A stretch of 64,000 bases of DNA from Symbiodinium natans (lineage: Eukaryota; Sar; Dinophyceae; Suessiales; Symbiodiniaceae), in NCBI GenBank assembly GCA_905221605.1, contig CAJNDS010000902.1, forward strand, positions 701,762 to 765,761, given 5' to 3'. The stretch's first letter is position 1. Every line of letters starts with the position of its first letter. Below the pieces are notes generated by a model. The model saw only the letters and a list, made by a program, of their open reading frames with translations. It was not told where the DNA came from and searched no databases. The translations under genes were made by a program, and so were the position numbers. Below are positions 1 to 10,733 of this stretch, piece by piece.

Positions 1-2781
1 AACATCAGCAACCTCGAGTCTCAGGTCCGGTGCAAACTCACCTGGCAGGAGTTTGACTGGTGCCTCCAGCTGGCCAGCCTCAGCTCCGTTGCTGAGCTCT
101 CTTCTGAGAAGAGGGTGGCAGACCCTGAGGACTTCGTGAAGAACAGGGCTCACTTAGCCATCGGCTTCTCCGATCAGGTGCCGCTGTGGGCTAAGGCAAC
201 AGGCCGAAAGGCCGTCTTCTCTGAGGAGGAGCTCCACTCAGCTGAGACCACTCGGGACTTTTCTGAGGTCAGGGAAGCCATTGAGGATGCCATGAAGACT
301 GGCTCAGATGCAAGCTTTGAAGTGGTTCCCATCAGCGACACAGGTGACAGGACGCCCGGAGTGAAGAAAGCCCTCAGCTTCGGCTCAGAAGGGTCCGGCA
401 CCGTCAGAAAGGCCCTGAGCTTCAGCAGCCTTAGCCCAGACAAACCTCTGCAGGCGATGCAGGCCGAAGACCAAGCTGAGGAGCAGCAGCAGCAGCAGCA
501 GAGGTTCAGGCACAGTGAGAAAGGCCCTGAGCATCAGCCAAAGAAGAAACAGAAGAAGGCATTGCCTAAGGCCGGAGCTAAGACCACCTTAGGCTTCTCA
601 GCCGACGAAAGATTCAGAATCACCTACGAGGCCCGTCAGGTGCTTCTTCAGGTTCTGGATGAGCCCACTAAGCCAGTCGTCGGCTTAGTGGGCAAGGGGC
701 TGCTGGTGGTGCCCGGCCAGTGGGCTCGCCTCAGCAACATCTCTGAGGACGGCAAGTGGATCCAGACTGAGAGGTTCAGGATCGGTGCTAAGGAGAAGGT
801 TCACTCAGCTGGTGGCTCAGTCGGCAAGATCTTGCTCAGCTATCGAAAGCTCAGGCAGGCTCACCCTGAGCTGGTCGCTAAGCTGGACATCATGAGCCAG
901 CCAGCTGCGAACGTCGATTCCGTGATCCTCAGCTGGGTCATTGAGGGCCAGGCCACTGAGTACCCTTGCTCAGTCTGGCAGAGGGACTGCTTCAGCTCGG
1001 TGTTCTCAGACACGGCTGCTGAGTCGATGGCCTTAGCCCAGCAGATCAGCTGCTTAGTTGCTGCGAAGTGCACCTCTAAGCTCCAGATCACGGACTCAGA
1101 CTTCGCCAGAGAGTTTAAAGGTGCCGTGAGGCACAAGCTTTCCGCCCTGAGGACAGAGTTTCAGGAGCAGCAGAGATTCTCAGGGAAGTCTGAGGTCTGG
1201 CGAGTGGGTGCCCTTGAGATCGTCACCTCAGTGGTCTGGGCTGAGGAGCAGCTGAGGCAAAAGAACGAAGAGCACTCCTGGGTCGTGAGGGCAGCCGTCA
1301 GGAATGGCCTTCTGGCCTACCGGCCCAACCCTGCGAGTGGGAAGCTTGAGCCCGTCTGTGAGCAGCCCTGGGCTAAGGAGCTCGACCTCAGGATGGGCAG
1401 TCGTCGCTTCCCAGCCAGCTGCCTCTCAGAGAGGCTTAAGTGGCTGGACGATGCAGGCAAACCCATCCAGGCTGACTGGTCTCTGAGCGACTCAGCTAAG
1501 CAGATCTCCGACCTTATCAGGTGGGACTACTTCAACCCTGAGGAAGACCTTGAACAGGAGCCTGAGGAAGGAGGCTTTGACTTAGAGGGTGAGCTCGCAG
1601 AGGATCTGGACCTGAGTCTGCAGAACAGCCTTTCCCTCAGGCTGCATCCAAAGCTCCGCCGCGCAGCAGCTCGCAGAGCTCTTGAGGAGGGCTATGCTGA
1701 CAGAGTCAAGGAGATCAGGAAAAAAGCAGCCCTGAGGAGGGAGAGGCTCAAGCACAGGACAGCCTTCAGGGGCAAGCTTCTACAAAGCTTGAGGCAAAAG
1801 CTGATGCTTAGCAGTCGTGCAGAAGCACTCGCTCAGGTGGTGCCTGTGAGGACAGAGACGAAAGGCCAGAAACTGAGTGCAACCACCAAGCCCTCAGCAA
1901 AGAACAAGCCCTCAGCAAAGGGCAAGGCCAGCAAGTTCCTGAAGGCTTCGGCTAAGAAGAAAGCAGCTAAGAAGCACGACCAGAAGGCCACAGTCGACAA
2001 GGTCATTGCTAAGGTCACAGCTAAGAAGAAGAAGGAGAAGAAGGAGAAGAAGGCTCAGGCCAAAGCTGAGACCAAGGCCAAAGCTGAGACCGCAGAGACT
2101 GAGTCCGCAGCCCTGGCTCCTTTCCTTGAGAAAGAAGTCATTTGTGTCTCTGAGGCTGCTGGCCGCATGCTCTTCGGCATTAAGGGCATTGCCTCAGACT
2201 TCCAGTCAGGTCGCTACACTGTCATGACCGTGAGTGGCACCTTCGAGGTCAGGTCTGAGCATCTCACCCTTTGGGAGCCCAAGACTGCTGAGTTCGTCTG
2301 GGCTCAGCTGAAATACCTCAGCAGGGCAGATACTCAGACAATCCTCAGGGCCATCTCATGCTGGCCTGAGCCAAAGCTGAGGCACGACGACTATGCCGAC
2401 CACGGCTTAGTGCCCTTCCCTGACACTGAGAAGCCATTCTTAGTGGAGGATCAGTGGATCTGGCAGGGCTGGGCCATGATGAGCTGGTCCCTGCGAAAAG
2501 CCAAGGCAGGCTCCCTTGAGGAGTTCTCAGTGGAGTGCTTAGACCCTGGCCTTCCTCACTTGCTCTTCGAGTTTCCTGAGCACTTGCTTGAGCCACGTGA
2601 GAATGCCGTTAAGCAAGCCTTCGGCAATGCCCTCAGGCTTCTGGTTCCAGTGGTTAGGGCTTTGCACTGGACCTTGCTGGTGGCTCAGAGAGAGTCCCTA
2701 GACCAGACCGAGGGCTTTCAGTGGCGACTCTACGACAGCCTTTCAGTGGCGACTCTACGACAGCCTTCAGGAGCCAATTGA
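1..2781 (+). pseudogene. 5' part of broken ULP1/C48-like cysteine protease gene, open at left window edge
   Basis: The frame is open from base 1, so the gene starts outside the window. An internal GTG at 115 is only the first start-like codon. About 926 codons are visible. The N-terminal half is unrecognised, with a six-glutamine run (484-501) and a Lys/Ala-rich low-complexity stretch (about 1950-2100) that look like disordered linkers. The C-terminal end carries ALHWTLLV (His codon 2665) and WRLYDSL (Asp codon 2734). With the Cys of the next fragment these match the His-Asp-Cys order of ULP1/SUMO-protease (C48) peptidases. A 25-bp tandem duplication then shifts the frame, and it stops at TGA 2779-2781 after about a dozen off-frame residues. 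Codon choice is unusual: every TTA leucine I checked sits in C-TTA-G. It could be a host deSUMOylase-like gene or a ULP1 domain captured by a transposon. The protease call is moderate and the rest unknown. Confidence 0.6.
2716..2765 (+). repeat. 25-bp perfect tandem duplication that frameshifts the protease gene
   Basis: Bases 2716-2740 and 2741-2765 are the same 25 bases. Because 25 is not a multiple of three, the first copy reads in frame 1 (FQWRLYDS) and everything after the second copy continues in frame 2. Counting one copy only would leave a continuous frame through 3394. It is either a real inactivating micro-duplication or an assembly error. Confidence 0.9.
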
Positions 2782-3394
2782 GCCCTGCACCGTGGCTCAG
2801 GTCAGGATCGGCAGCTTGCTCGATCCTCAGTTCAGCCTCCCCAAGAAGACGAACTCAGCAGTGCAGCCTCAGGGGTCACTGCTCTGCGGGTTCTATGTCT
2901 TAGCCTGGATGGAGCAGGAAGTGAGGCAGGCCCGAGGAGAATGGCTGAGGGTTTGGCCTGGGCTTCTGGCTAAGACTTGGAAGGAGAGGCTTCTCAAGAT
3001 GAAGCCACATCTTGAGAAGGAGCAGAAGCTGAGGATCGCTGAGATCGACAAGGCCTACAAGAAGACTGAGGCAGAGAGAGAGGAAGCAGAGAAGAGGGTA
3101 GCCAAAGCTCAGCACGCCTTAGACACAGCCAAGACTTCGACCAGCAAGGCTGCTGTGGTTGCTAAGGAATCCCTCGACAAGAACCTCTTCAGGTTCACCT
3201 GGAAGCATCTCAGCAAAGAAGCCACAGCCAAGATTCTGGCCTTAGAGCACTCGCCAGGGATCTGCCAGAATTGCCGATGGCAGACAGGCTGTCCTCAGTG
3301 CCAGGCTGAGAAAGCCCTGAGGTACCACCTCACCACTGAGGCCGCTGCTCAGGGAAAGCTGCCCTTTCGGCCAGGACTGCAACTCTGCCATTAG
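2741..3394 (+). pseudogene. 3' part of the broken ULP1/C48-like gene
   Basis: Frame 2 is open across the second copy of the 25-bp duplication to TAG 3392-3394. It contains SLLCGFYVLAWMEQ with the putative nucleophile Cys at 2885, preceded by a Gln-rich turn (QPQGS) that fits the oxyanion Gln of C48 peptidases. The Asp-to-Cys distance, measured from the second copy, is 42 residues, close to that of ULP1. A charged heptad-like helix follows (about 3000-3135), then a C-x2-C-x5-C-x2-C cluster (3263-3304) that may bind zinc. On its own the fragment lacks the catalytic His, so it would not be active. First ATG-like start is GTG 2792. It keeps the dense CTNAG pattern of the 5' part, which supports one original gene. 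Confidence 0.55.
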
Positions 3395-3422
3395 CCTTTT
3401 GCACTTGTGAGCCCTTGCTTGA

Positions 3423-3584
3423 GACGATTGCCCTGCTGCAGGACCCAAGGAATTCGCTCAGTATCTCAAAGAGATGCTGAAGGCCAACAAGCCTGAGCCA
3501 ATTCAGGCTGAGAAGGGTAGTGACAAGCCTGAGCCAAGTCAGGCTGAGAAGGGTAGTGAGGCTTCCGGTGCCAAAGAAACCTGA
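3423..3584 (+). pseudogene. Degenerate coding repeat, copy 1 (QYLKEMLKAN...AKET stop)
   Basis: Frame 3 is open and reads QYLKEMLKANKPEP then a twice-repeated KPEPxQAEKGS block, ending AKET-TGA at 3582-3584. The same peptide recurs in frame 1 at 3610-3699. It looks like the tail of the upstream gene, now out of frame with it. It still has the dense CTNAG pattern. No function can be assigned. Confidence 0.4.
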
Positions 3585-3730
3585 GCAAATCCAGGCTCAG
3601 GAACATCCCCAGTATCTCAAAGAGATACTCAAGGCCAACAGGCCTCAGCCGATTGAGGCTCAGAAGGGTAGTGAAGCTTGCCGCGCCAAAGAAACCTGAG
3701 CAAATCCGGGCTCAGGAACATCCCCCTCTG
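3459..3730 (+). repeat. Two-copy direct repeat with a nested 36-bp duplication
   Basis: Copy 1 spans 3459-3609 and copy 2 3610-about 3730. Both begin CAGTATCTCAAAGAGAT and end with CAAATCC(A/G)GGCTCAGGAA. Copy 1 contains an extra 36-bp unit: 3488-3523 and 3524-3559 differ by one base. Copy 2 reads QYLKEILKANRPQP... to a TGA, so both copies keep a coding frame ending in the same AKET-stop. Confidence 0.8.
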
Positions 3731-4422
3731 GGGGCCGGCCACGACTGCTGCCTCAGGCAACTTAGGACATCCAGAAGTCCAAGAGTTCGGGTTTAGGGAT
3801 AACTCAGTCATCAACTTGCAGCCTGAGGCAGCACGGGCCCTCTTTTTGAAAAGCTTGAGAGACACAGGTTGAGAAGAAAACTGAGCTTTGCAGAGCCGGG
3901 GGTTTTGGATTTGAGAGGTTTGGTTTTCAGGGTTGAATGTTTCAACTTAGTTTAAAGCAAGCCCCAAATCCTAAAAAAATATTCCGGATTTCGGGAACCG
4001 TTTGACTTTAAAGAGGACCCCGCCAACAGTCACGAGATCCTGAATAATTCGGCCAAATTGACTTTAAAGAGGAGGCCCCCACTAATCTGGGTCCAACATT
4101 AAACCCCAAAGCCCTACATAAACCTTGAACCCTAATCCCTTCCCCCGAATATTAAACGGGGGGTCCCCCCCCCCCCCTTTAAAAATTCGAAAAGTATTTT
4201 TATTATTAGGGGGTATTTTTATCGAAATGTCGCCAAATTAGACTTCAGGGTTACTCAAGTAATGAAGTACTTCATTGTGCTGTACAGAGAGACAGGAGAC
4301 AGAGAGAAGGGGAGAGCTCAACTTTCGCAGCACAGCGAGGCTCAGACAGAGCTACGGAGACACACACACACACACACACACACTCACTCACTCACTCAGT
4401 CACTCTGTCTCTCACTCGCACA
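3731..4422. other. Non-coding transition into the telomere-repeat region
   Basis: CTNAG density falls away after about 3870. The stretch holds short direct repeats (TTGACTTTAAAGAGGA near 4009 and 4058; AAAGTATTTTTATTATTAGG near 4191, recurring near 4564), a C-run at 4168-4178, and (CA)n followed by (CTCA)n at about 4360-4410. No gene is visible. Confidence 0.5.
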
Positions 4423-5206
4423 CCCTAAGCCCTAAACCCTAAACCCTAAACCCTAATTAGACCCTAAACCCTCCTTGGCTTCAGGGTTTCAGGAGCCCTG
4501 AACCCCCCCCCCTAATTCGGAATAGGTTTTAAAAGGCGGGCTCGGTTTCGGGAGGTTTTTCCGGAAAGTATTTTTATTATTAGGGGGGTATTTAATAAAA
4601 GGGGGAAGGGATTACACCTTCCGACCTAAACCCTGGACCCTAGACACCCTAAACCTCAACCCTAAATGCTGGATTCGACGAATCCCTTCGGCAGGGATCG
4701 TGTGGCTGTCGAAGGGAACTTGGCGACACGCGCCCCGCCTGAAGCACCCTTGTGTTCTTGGTGTGGGCGTTGGGTTTCGGGTTTAGGGTTTTGCGATGTA
4801 GAGTTTAGGGCTAGGGAGTTGGACCTTCAGACCTTTAGGGGTTTCGGGTTTGGGGTTTGGGGTTTAATGAATCTTAAGCTGCAACACACCTAACCCCAAG
4901 ACCCCGTCGCCATGGACTGTTCTTCAAGGACAACCAAGGGTTTAGGGTTTTGGCGTGGGGTCAGTCAAGGGACTACAGGAGAAACCCTTTTAAGGGACCT
5001 TAGGGGTCATTTAGGGGTTATTTGGGGGCTACCAAACCTAAACGCTGTAGATGTTCTTCAGGGTTCGGGGCGCCGAAGTTAGTAACGTCATGAAACGGCA
5101 ATAAAAACCCACAAGGACACCCCAACCCCCGACCCCAATCCACCCTGAGAAGCCTAAGCACGCCGCACAGGACCCAGTTGGGTTTTCAACCCGATCATCC
5201 CTAAAC

Positions 5207-5295
5207 CCTACAACCCTACAACCCTACAACCCTACAACCCTACAACCCTACAACCCTACAACCCTACAACCCTACAACCCTACAACCCTACAACC
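5207..5295 (-). repeat. 8-bp telomere-variant array (CCCTACAA)n
   Basis: About 11 consecutive copies of CCCTACAA (G-strand TTGTAGGG) bordered on both sides by normal CCCTAAA. The unit is one base longer than the telomere repeat and homogeneous, so it expanded locally after the variant arose. Confidence 0.9.
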
Positions 5296-5705
5296 CTAAA
5301 CCCTACCATCCTAAATCGCGTCCCCGAAACCTCAAGCGGTCCACCCCCATTAGGATCTAGGGTTTAGGGTTTAGGGGTTTAGGGTTTAGGGTTTAGGGGT
5401 TTAGGGTTTAGGGTTGAGGGTTTAGGGTTTAGGGACGTACTTAAATACTACTTACCCAGCCCCCCTGATCTTCCAGAAAAAACCAGCAACGAAAAAACCA
5501 AACGCTCCGAGGAATGGTGGAAGAAGTCCGACCTCTTAACCTCGGCCCACAGGCCGGTTCTGATGGTTTGGGGTTTAGGGCTGCCCCCCCCCCCCCCCCC
5601 CCAACTTTTTTGTCTTAGACCTTAAGCCCCAAACCCCAAACCCTAAGCCTCCCTCCGCAAGTGGTCCTGTACTTGCGATCGGGGGTTGCCGAGCTGCATA
5701 CCTTC

Positions 5706-5816
5706 TTGGTAGTCCAGCGGTGGGAGGGGGGGGGGGGTTTCTGGGTTCCCTTATAAAAATATACCAAACCCCAAAAAGGGTACCTTTCACGCAATGTGGT
5801 TACTCGGGCTACCAAG
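5706..5816. mobile_element. Diverged hairpin (MITE/introner-like) element, TGGTAG...CTACCA ends
   Basis: Ends TGGTAGTCC and GGGCTACCA are inverted. The interior has the shared core GGTTCCCTTATAAA ... CCCCAAAAAGGGTACC seen in the other hairpin elements of the window. A G-run has expanded inside it (about 5726-5738). Confidence 0.5.
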
Positions 5817-5979
5817 CCTTACAGCCCAGTAGTTAAGTCGATTTCCTTCGTCAAAAGTGTAGAGTTTTACTGTAGCTAGGGGCAAAGGGCCACAACAATC
5901 ATTTGGTCCATGGGCTCCAAGAACAGCTTGTTGTTTTTGTTTTTTCGACTTTGGGGCCGTGAACGAAACTCAATCACGA

Positions 5980-6063
5980 TTTAGGGTTTAGGGTTTAGGG
6001 TTTAGGGTTTAGGGTTTAGGGTTTAGGGTTTAGGGTTTAGGGTTTAGGGTTTAGGGTTTAGGG
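5980..6063 (+). repeat. (TTTAGGG)n interstitial array
   Basis: Twelve near-perfect tandem copies on the + strand. Confidence 0.95.
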
Positions 6064-6814
6064 TCCACTGGCTGCTCTGCCCATGATGGCATTGGCCCGC
6101 GCCAGTGTGGCCAAAGTGCAGGCGCCAGGCGGAGGCTGAAGCGCACATCGTGGTAACTTGCAGTTCCTGCCGGCAGCTGGAGGGCCAGGAGATGGAGGAA
6201 GGGCGCGTAGGGTTAAGGGTTAAGGGTTAAGGGTTTAGGGTTTAGGGTTTAGGGTTTAGGGTTTACGTGGGTGTGGCCCGAGCTGCCTTTTGGGGCGGGT
6301 TCTGCGAAGGCATGTAGCAGTTGCTTGCATCCTCGGCAGCTGGCTGGCAAAGGGGGTTTCCGAATTTGGGGGGGCGGGGGGGGGGGGATCCCAATTGGGT
6401 CTTTCTTCTAAGGGAATCCTGCGATTTGGCAGGTGTACATTTCGGGCCCCTTGTTATCGCATTTGCCTCGAAAGGCATGTTCTCCCAACTGAAACTTGCT
6501 TGAACTACATGGACTTATGGGCTCTGAACCAGTTTATGGGGTTTCTAGCAGTTTAGAAGCCTCGCAAGATCGAGTAAACCCTAAACCCTAAACCCTACGC
6601 CCTAAACCCTAAACCCTAAACCCTACGCCCTAAACCCTAAACCCTAAACCCCAAAAAGCCCTCCTCCTCAAACCTCTGCACTCCAGGGGTCCATACTTTT
6701 AAGCGCAACCCTAAACCCTACACCCCAAACCCCAAACCGCAAACTCTAAACCCTAAACCCTAAGCCTTAAAACCCTAAACCCTAAACCCTAAACCCTAAA
6801 CCCTAAACATTCAG

Positions 6815-6881
6815 GCAGTGGCTTCGAGAAGATGTTTCCGGAAAGCAGCTCAGAGATGCCTTCCAGGTGCCCAAGGGGGGG
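6815..6881 (+). CDS. Candidate exon
   Basis: Follows a CCCTAAA array and an ATTCAG acceptor and precedes a G-rich stretch and TTTAGGG. The best frame reads QWLREDVSGKQLRDAFQVPK with no stop. The donor is unclear because of a G-run; the GT at 6882 is one choice. Protein family not recognised. Confidence 0.35.
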
Positions 6882-6967
6882 GTGGGGGGGGCAGGGGGGA
6901 GGGGGGCCGCCACTTCAGACCTATTAGGGTTTAGGGTTTAGGGTTAAGGTTTTGGGTTTAGGGTTTA

Positions 6968-7098
6968 AGCCTAAGCCCTAAGCCCTAAGCCCTAGGCCCT
7001 AGGCCCTCAGCCCTAAGCCCTAAGCCCTAAGCCCTAAGCCCTAAGCCCTAAGCCCTAAGCCCTAAGCCCTAAGCCCTAAGCCCTAAGCCCTCAACCCT
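6968..7098 (-). repeat. (CCCTAAG)n variant array
   Basis: About 18 tandem copies of CCCTAAG (G-strand CTTAGGG) with a few CCCTAGG units. It is homogeneous and directly abuts a TTTAGGG array in opposite orientation at 6967. Confidence 0.9.
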
Positions 7099-7686
7099 AA
7101 CCAGGGGTTGAGAGACGGGTTGAGAGGCTTCGAGCCGTTCCGGGCTTTGGGGCGTAAGGGGTTTGGGAGCTCCTTTAGCTGTCTCGTGTGGCCCCCTAAG
7201 CCCGAACCCTAAACCCTAAACGATGGTTGTTTGTAAGGGTTTGGTCGTGGCGGTCCTTTGGTATCCTCTCCTGCTCCTCTGGGGTTGTTGTTCCTTATGC
7301 GTAGCCCTGTTGTTGAAGATGTGGCGGACATTTTTTTTGTAAAGGAAACTCGCAAAAAACTCGTCTCTGCCTTCCAGCAGTCGCAGCGCTATCGAAAGCC
7401 ACGGAGCTCTGAGTTTTTTTTGCATTCTCAGCACCCCAAGCTGTGGAAAACCCTGTAATTCAGGGGGTCCGGCTGTCGAACACCATGAGATCTAAACCCT
7501 GAACCTATATAGACCCTAAAGATGTTGTGGCGGTTGCCGGGTCGGCATTCTGAGCTGCGGGACCATGAAACGGTGTCATGCGCAGTGATTGTTCTCGCGC
7601 AGCCTCGCAACACAAGGTCTCGGTTTAGGGTGTTTGGGATTTAGAGTGTTTCGGTCGTGTAGGGGGTTTCGGGTTGAGGGTGTAAG

Positions 7687-7829
7687 CCCTAAACCGAAAC
7701 CCTAAACCCTAAACCCTAAACCCTAAACCCTAAACCCTAAACCCTAAACCCCAAACCCCAAACCCCAAACCCTAAACCCCAAACCCTAAACCCTAAACCC
7801 TAAACCCTAAACCCTAAACCCTAAACCCT
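7687..7829 (-). repeat. (CCCTAAA)n array
   Basis: About 20 copies with a few CCCCAAA variants, immediately 5' of the exon-like island 7864-7929. Confidence 0.95.
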
Positions 7830-7863
7830 GGGTTCAAGCCCTGTGTTCCCGAAAGCCCAAGAG

Positions 7864-7929
7864 GCCTTCAAAAGCGCCTGGGACGCGTTCTCCTCCAACG
7901 TGGAGACAACTCGCTGCCCGGACAACAGG
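7864..7929 (+). CDS. Candidate exon (22 codons)
   Basis: AAGAG|G acceptor on the left and AACAGG|GTTTAGGG on the right, so the telomere repeat itself supplies the GT donor. It reads AFKSAWDAFSSNVETTRCPD with GC-rich third positions and no stop. Flanked by CCCTAAA (left) and TTTAGGG (right). Family unknown. Confidence 0.5.
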
Positions 7930-8172
7930 GTTTAGGGGTTTAGGGTTTAGGGTTTAGGGTTTAGGGTTTAGGGTTTAGGGTTTAGGGCTTCCGCCATGAA
8001 ACCCCAAACCCCAGCTGGCTTCAGGCATTCAATGGGCTTGAGTGTCTGAAAGCCCGAAACCCCAAACTCCCTTAAGCCCCAAACCCTAAAACCGTAAAAC
8101 CCTAAACCCTAAACCCTAAACAGTAAACCTAAACCCTCTGAGGCTTAGGGTTTAGGCGCCATCTGAGGTCAG

Positions 8173-8219
8173 CAGCTCATCAACTTGTATGTGACCGACC
8201 TAAAGGTGCCGGGGCATTT
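8173..8219 (+). CDS. Candidate short exon
   Basis: After GGTCAG; reads QLINLYVTDLKVPGH, then GTTAGGG where the telomere array begins (GT donor 8220). Preceded by CCCTAAA at 8087-8139. Very short, so weak. Confidence 0.3.
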
Positions 8220-10153
8220 GTTAGGGTTTAGGGTTTAGGGTTTCGGGTTTAGGATGGAGGGTTTGGGGTTTGGGGGTTGAGGGGCTTATGGGATTATGAA
8301 CTCAGCAACAAAGTTTAGGGGTTTAGGGTTTGGGGTTTAGGGTTTAGGGTTTAGGGTTCACCTGGTAGCTGAGTGAGCACACTTTACACCTTTTTGGGAT
8401 ACTATAATCCCCTATAGAACTGAAAGTGTACACTTTTGGGGGGGCTTATGAACTCAGCAGCTAAGTTTAGGGTTTAGGGTTTTGGATATTTTGGGTTCAG
8501 GGTTTTAGGGTTCAGGGTTTTAGGGTTCAGGGTTTTAGGGTTTAGGGATTTAGGGATTTAGGGTTTAGGGTTCAGGGTTCAGGGTTTTAGGGTTTAGGGT
8601 TTAGGGTTTAAGGTTTAGGGTTATTTGTTAGTTGCCGGGTTGGTCAGACTGGCCTGCAGGTTTGGGCTTTGCGGCTTAGGCCCTGTAGGGCTCGGGGCCT
8701 GTCGTGCTAGTTTCGCCAACCCTAAACCCTAAACCCTTAATCCTTAACCCTAAACCCTAAACCCTAAACCCTAAATCCTAAACCCTAAACCCTAAACCCT
8801 AAACCCCGAACCCGAGAACCAAACACGCAGGTGGGGGAGTTGGGGGTCTAGGGGCTAGGGTGTAGGTTAGGATTGACCATGAGCCACAACTACCCGAAGA
8901 GAACCGAAATGTTCCCTCGGGTTGAAGGTTTACTTGAGCCGCATGGGACCTTTGTGGTGCTTTACTGTAACTTTACATCTCTAGCCTTTTTGGGCTTATT
9001 GGGTTTCTTAAGAAGGCAGCTAAAAATTAAATTTATAGCTACCCTCCTGAGTGCAGCCAAGGGACTTACTACGTGTTTAGCGACTTTCATCAGCTTCATG
9101 ATGCTTGCCAATCCCCCTCACCCCGAACCCTAAATCCGAAACCACCCTAGACCCTAGACCCTAAACCCTAAACCCTAAACCCTAAAACCCTAAACCCTAA
9201 ACCCTAAACCCTAAACCCTTAACCCTAAACCGGTAGGTATCCCCAGTGTACCAAGATGCTGACCGCAAGCTCGAAAGGTAAATTCCCCTTGAAACCAAAA
9301 AGGGTACCCTGTTTAACCCCAGGTTACGGTTTGGTCTAGTTTGCCCTTTTTGAGGGTTCTGCGTTGGGTTCCCAAGAAGTAACAAATCCCCCAACCCTAA
9401 ACCCTAAACCCTAAACCCTAAACCCGAAATATGAAGACTGGGCTACCAAAAAAATGGCTCCAAAGCCTCTCATTGTGAGGTTTTTTGGGCCCGAAGGCCT
9501 TGGGATAAACAACAGGTTTTTGGGCAATTTTTTAGAGCCCAAGGGTTGATGAGGGTTTTTATGTTTAGGGTTTAGGGTTTAGTGTTTAGGGTTTAGGGTT
9601 TAGGGTTGAGGGCTTAGGGCTTAGGGTTAGGGCTTAGGGTTGGGGTTTAGGGTTTATATAGGGGGGGGGGGAAGAGTTTTCTAACCCCCTCTGCATCCCG
9701 AAGCCGCGGAGCTTAAGGAGGGTGGGTGGAGGGAATTAGGCCTTTGGGGGTCAGGGTTTAGAAAACTCTTCCCACCGCCTCCCCCCCCCTTGCCCAAACC
9801 CTAAACCTTAAGCCTTAAACCTTAAACCCTAAACCCTAAACCCTAAACCCCAAACCCTAAAACCCCTATAATCGCCCCAACGCCTTGGATGCATCCACCC
9901 CACACACCTAAGCTGGATTCGAAACCCTAAACCCTATCAACCCTGAGCCCGAACCCTTGCAACTCCTAAAGCCCAAAAAGCCCCCAAGCCCTGAAACCGA
10001 AGCCCTAGGCCTTAAACTGTAAAGGGCAAGAACGAAACGCTAGACCCTAAACCCTAAACCCGAAACCCTAACCTGAACCCTGAGCCCTGACCCTAGACCC
10101 TAAACCCTAAACCCTAAACCCTAAACCCTGAACCCTAAACCCTGAACCTTCAG
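8220..10153. other. Putative intron, telomere mosaic with two hairpin elements
   Basis: TTTAGGG arrays at 8221-8280, 8314-8360, 8464-8625 (mixed with TTCAGGG) and 9562-9655; CCCTAAA at 8719-8810, 9127-9232, 9392-9427, 9793-9867 and 10043-10150. A hairpin element lies at 8366-8463. 9240-9370 contains a diverged copy of the shared hairpin core (CCAAAAAGGGTACCCTGTTT). The spacer 8811-9126 has an open + frame with no recognisable product. Confidence 0.5.
8366..8463. mobile_element. Hairpin element, family E copy 1
   Basis: Starts TAGCTGAGTGAGCACACTTT and ends GAACTCAGCAGCTA, so the ends are inverted. The middle reads TGGGATACTATAATCCCC. A second full copy is at 44027-44127 with the same internal order, and a right-half fragment is at about 8282-8315. 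Confidence 0.65.
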
Positions 10154-10221
10154 GACACCCTCGACTTCGCCGAGGGTCCGGCAAGGTACCATGCAGTGCA
10201 CCAGGCGAAGCGTCAGAAGTT
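10154..10221 (+). CDS. Candidate exon
   Basis: CCTTCAG|G acceptor and AGTT|GTGAGA donor. It reads DTLDFAEGPARYHAVHQAKR without stops. CCCTAAA array on the left, TTTAGGG array (10225-10291) on the right. Family unknown. Confidence 0.5.
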
Positions 10222-10418
10222 GTGAGATGAGGGTTGAGGGTTTAGGGTTTAGGGTTCAGGGTTCAGGGTTTAGGGTTTAGGGTTTAGGGTTTCAGGCTGA
10301 AATCTTCGGGTTTATTAGTCTCGTGTCTTTTTTGTTGGTGGTTTTTGGCTTTTGTTGTGATTTTGAGGCTTGCTCAGGCTTTGTTTGACTCTTTTTAGGG
10401 TTGCAGGGTTCTGGAGTT

Positions 10419-10483
10419 TTAGGGTTTTAGGGTTTTAGGGTTTTAGGGTTTTAGGGTTTTAGGGTTTTAGGGTTTTAGGGTTG
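10419..10483 (+). repeat. 8-bp variant array (TTTTAGGG)n
   Basis: About eight tandem TTTTAGGG units. The complementary 8-bp variant forms a much longer array at 38098-38290. Confidence 0.9.
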
Positions 10484-10733
10484 CAGGCGTTTAGTGGTAA
10501 TTTGCGTGTTTTGCATGGGGTTCACGGTGTACCCGGGGATTCAGGGGTTTGGGGTTTTCTGGGGGTGTTAGACTGTTTTTGGTGTGTAGGCTGTGGGTTT
10601 TATAAGGGTGTTTTTGGCGTTTTCGGGCGCTTGGGGTTTAGGGCGCATTTGGAAGTCCCAGTCCCTTAGACCCCTAAACCCAAAGCCCGAACCCCAATCC
10701 CTTAAACAGTCAAGCCCCTAAACCCCACAACTT

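Larger units (their letters stand above)
4423..6814. other. Telomere-repeat mosaic, no gene
   Basis: Contains CCCTAAA at 4423-4471, an 8-bp variant array at 5207-5295, TTTAGGG at 5358-5435 and 5980-6063, TTAAGGG/TTTAGGG at 6208-6264, and CCCTAAA/CGCCCTAAA at 6575-6655 and 6708-6808. There are C-runs at about 5583-5602 and a G-run near 6371. Unique spacers at 5436-5979 and 6265-6574 show only short frames I cannot support. A 40-50 bp coding-like piece after a CTTGCAG acceptor near 6171 is too short to call. Confidence 0.6.
6882..7863. other. Putative intron: G-run, arrays, unique spacer
   Basis: G-rich tract 6874-6908, TTTAGGG 6925-6967, CCCTAAG array 6968-7098, a unique spacer 7099-7686 in which I see no gene, then CCCTAAA 7687-7829. 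Confidence 0.5.
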
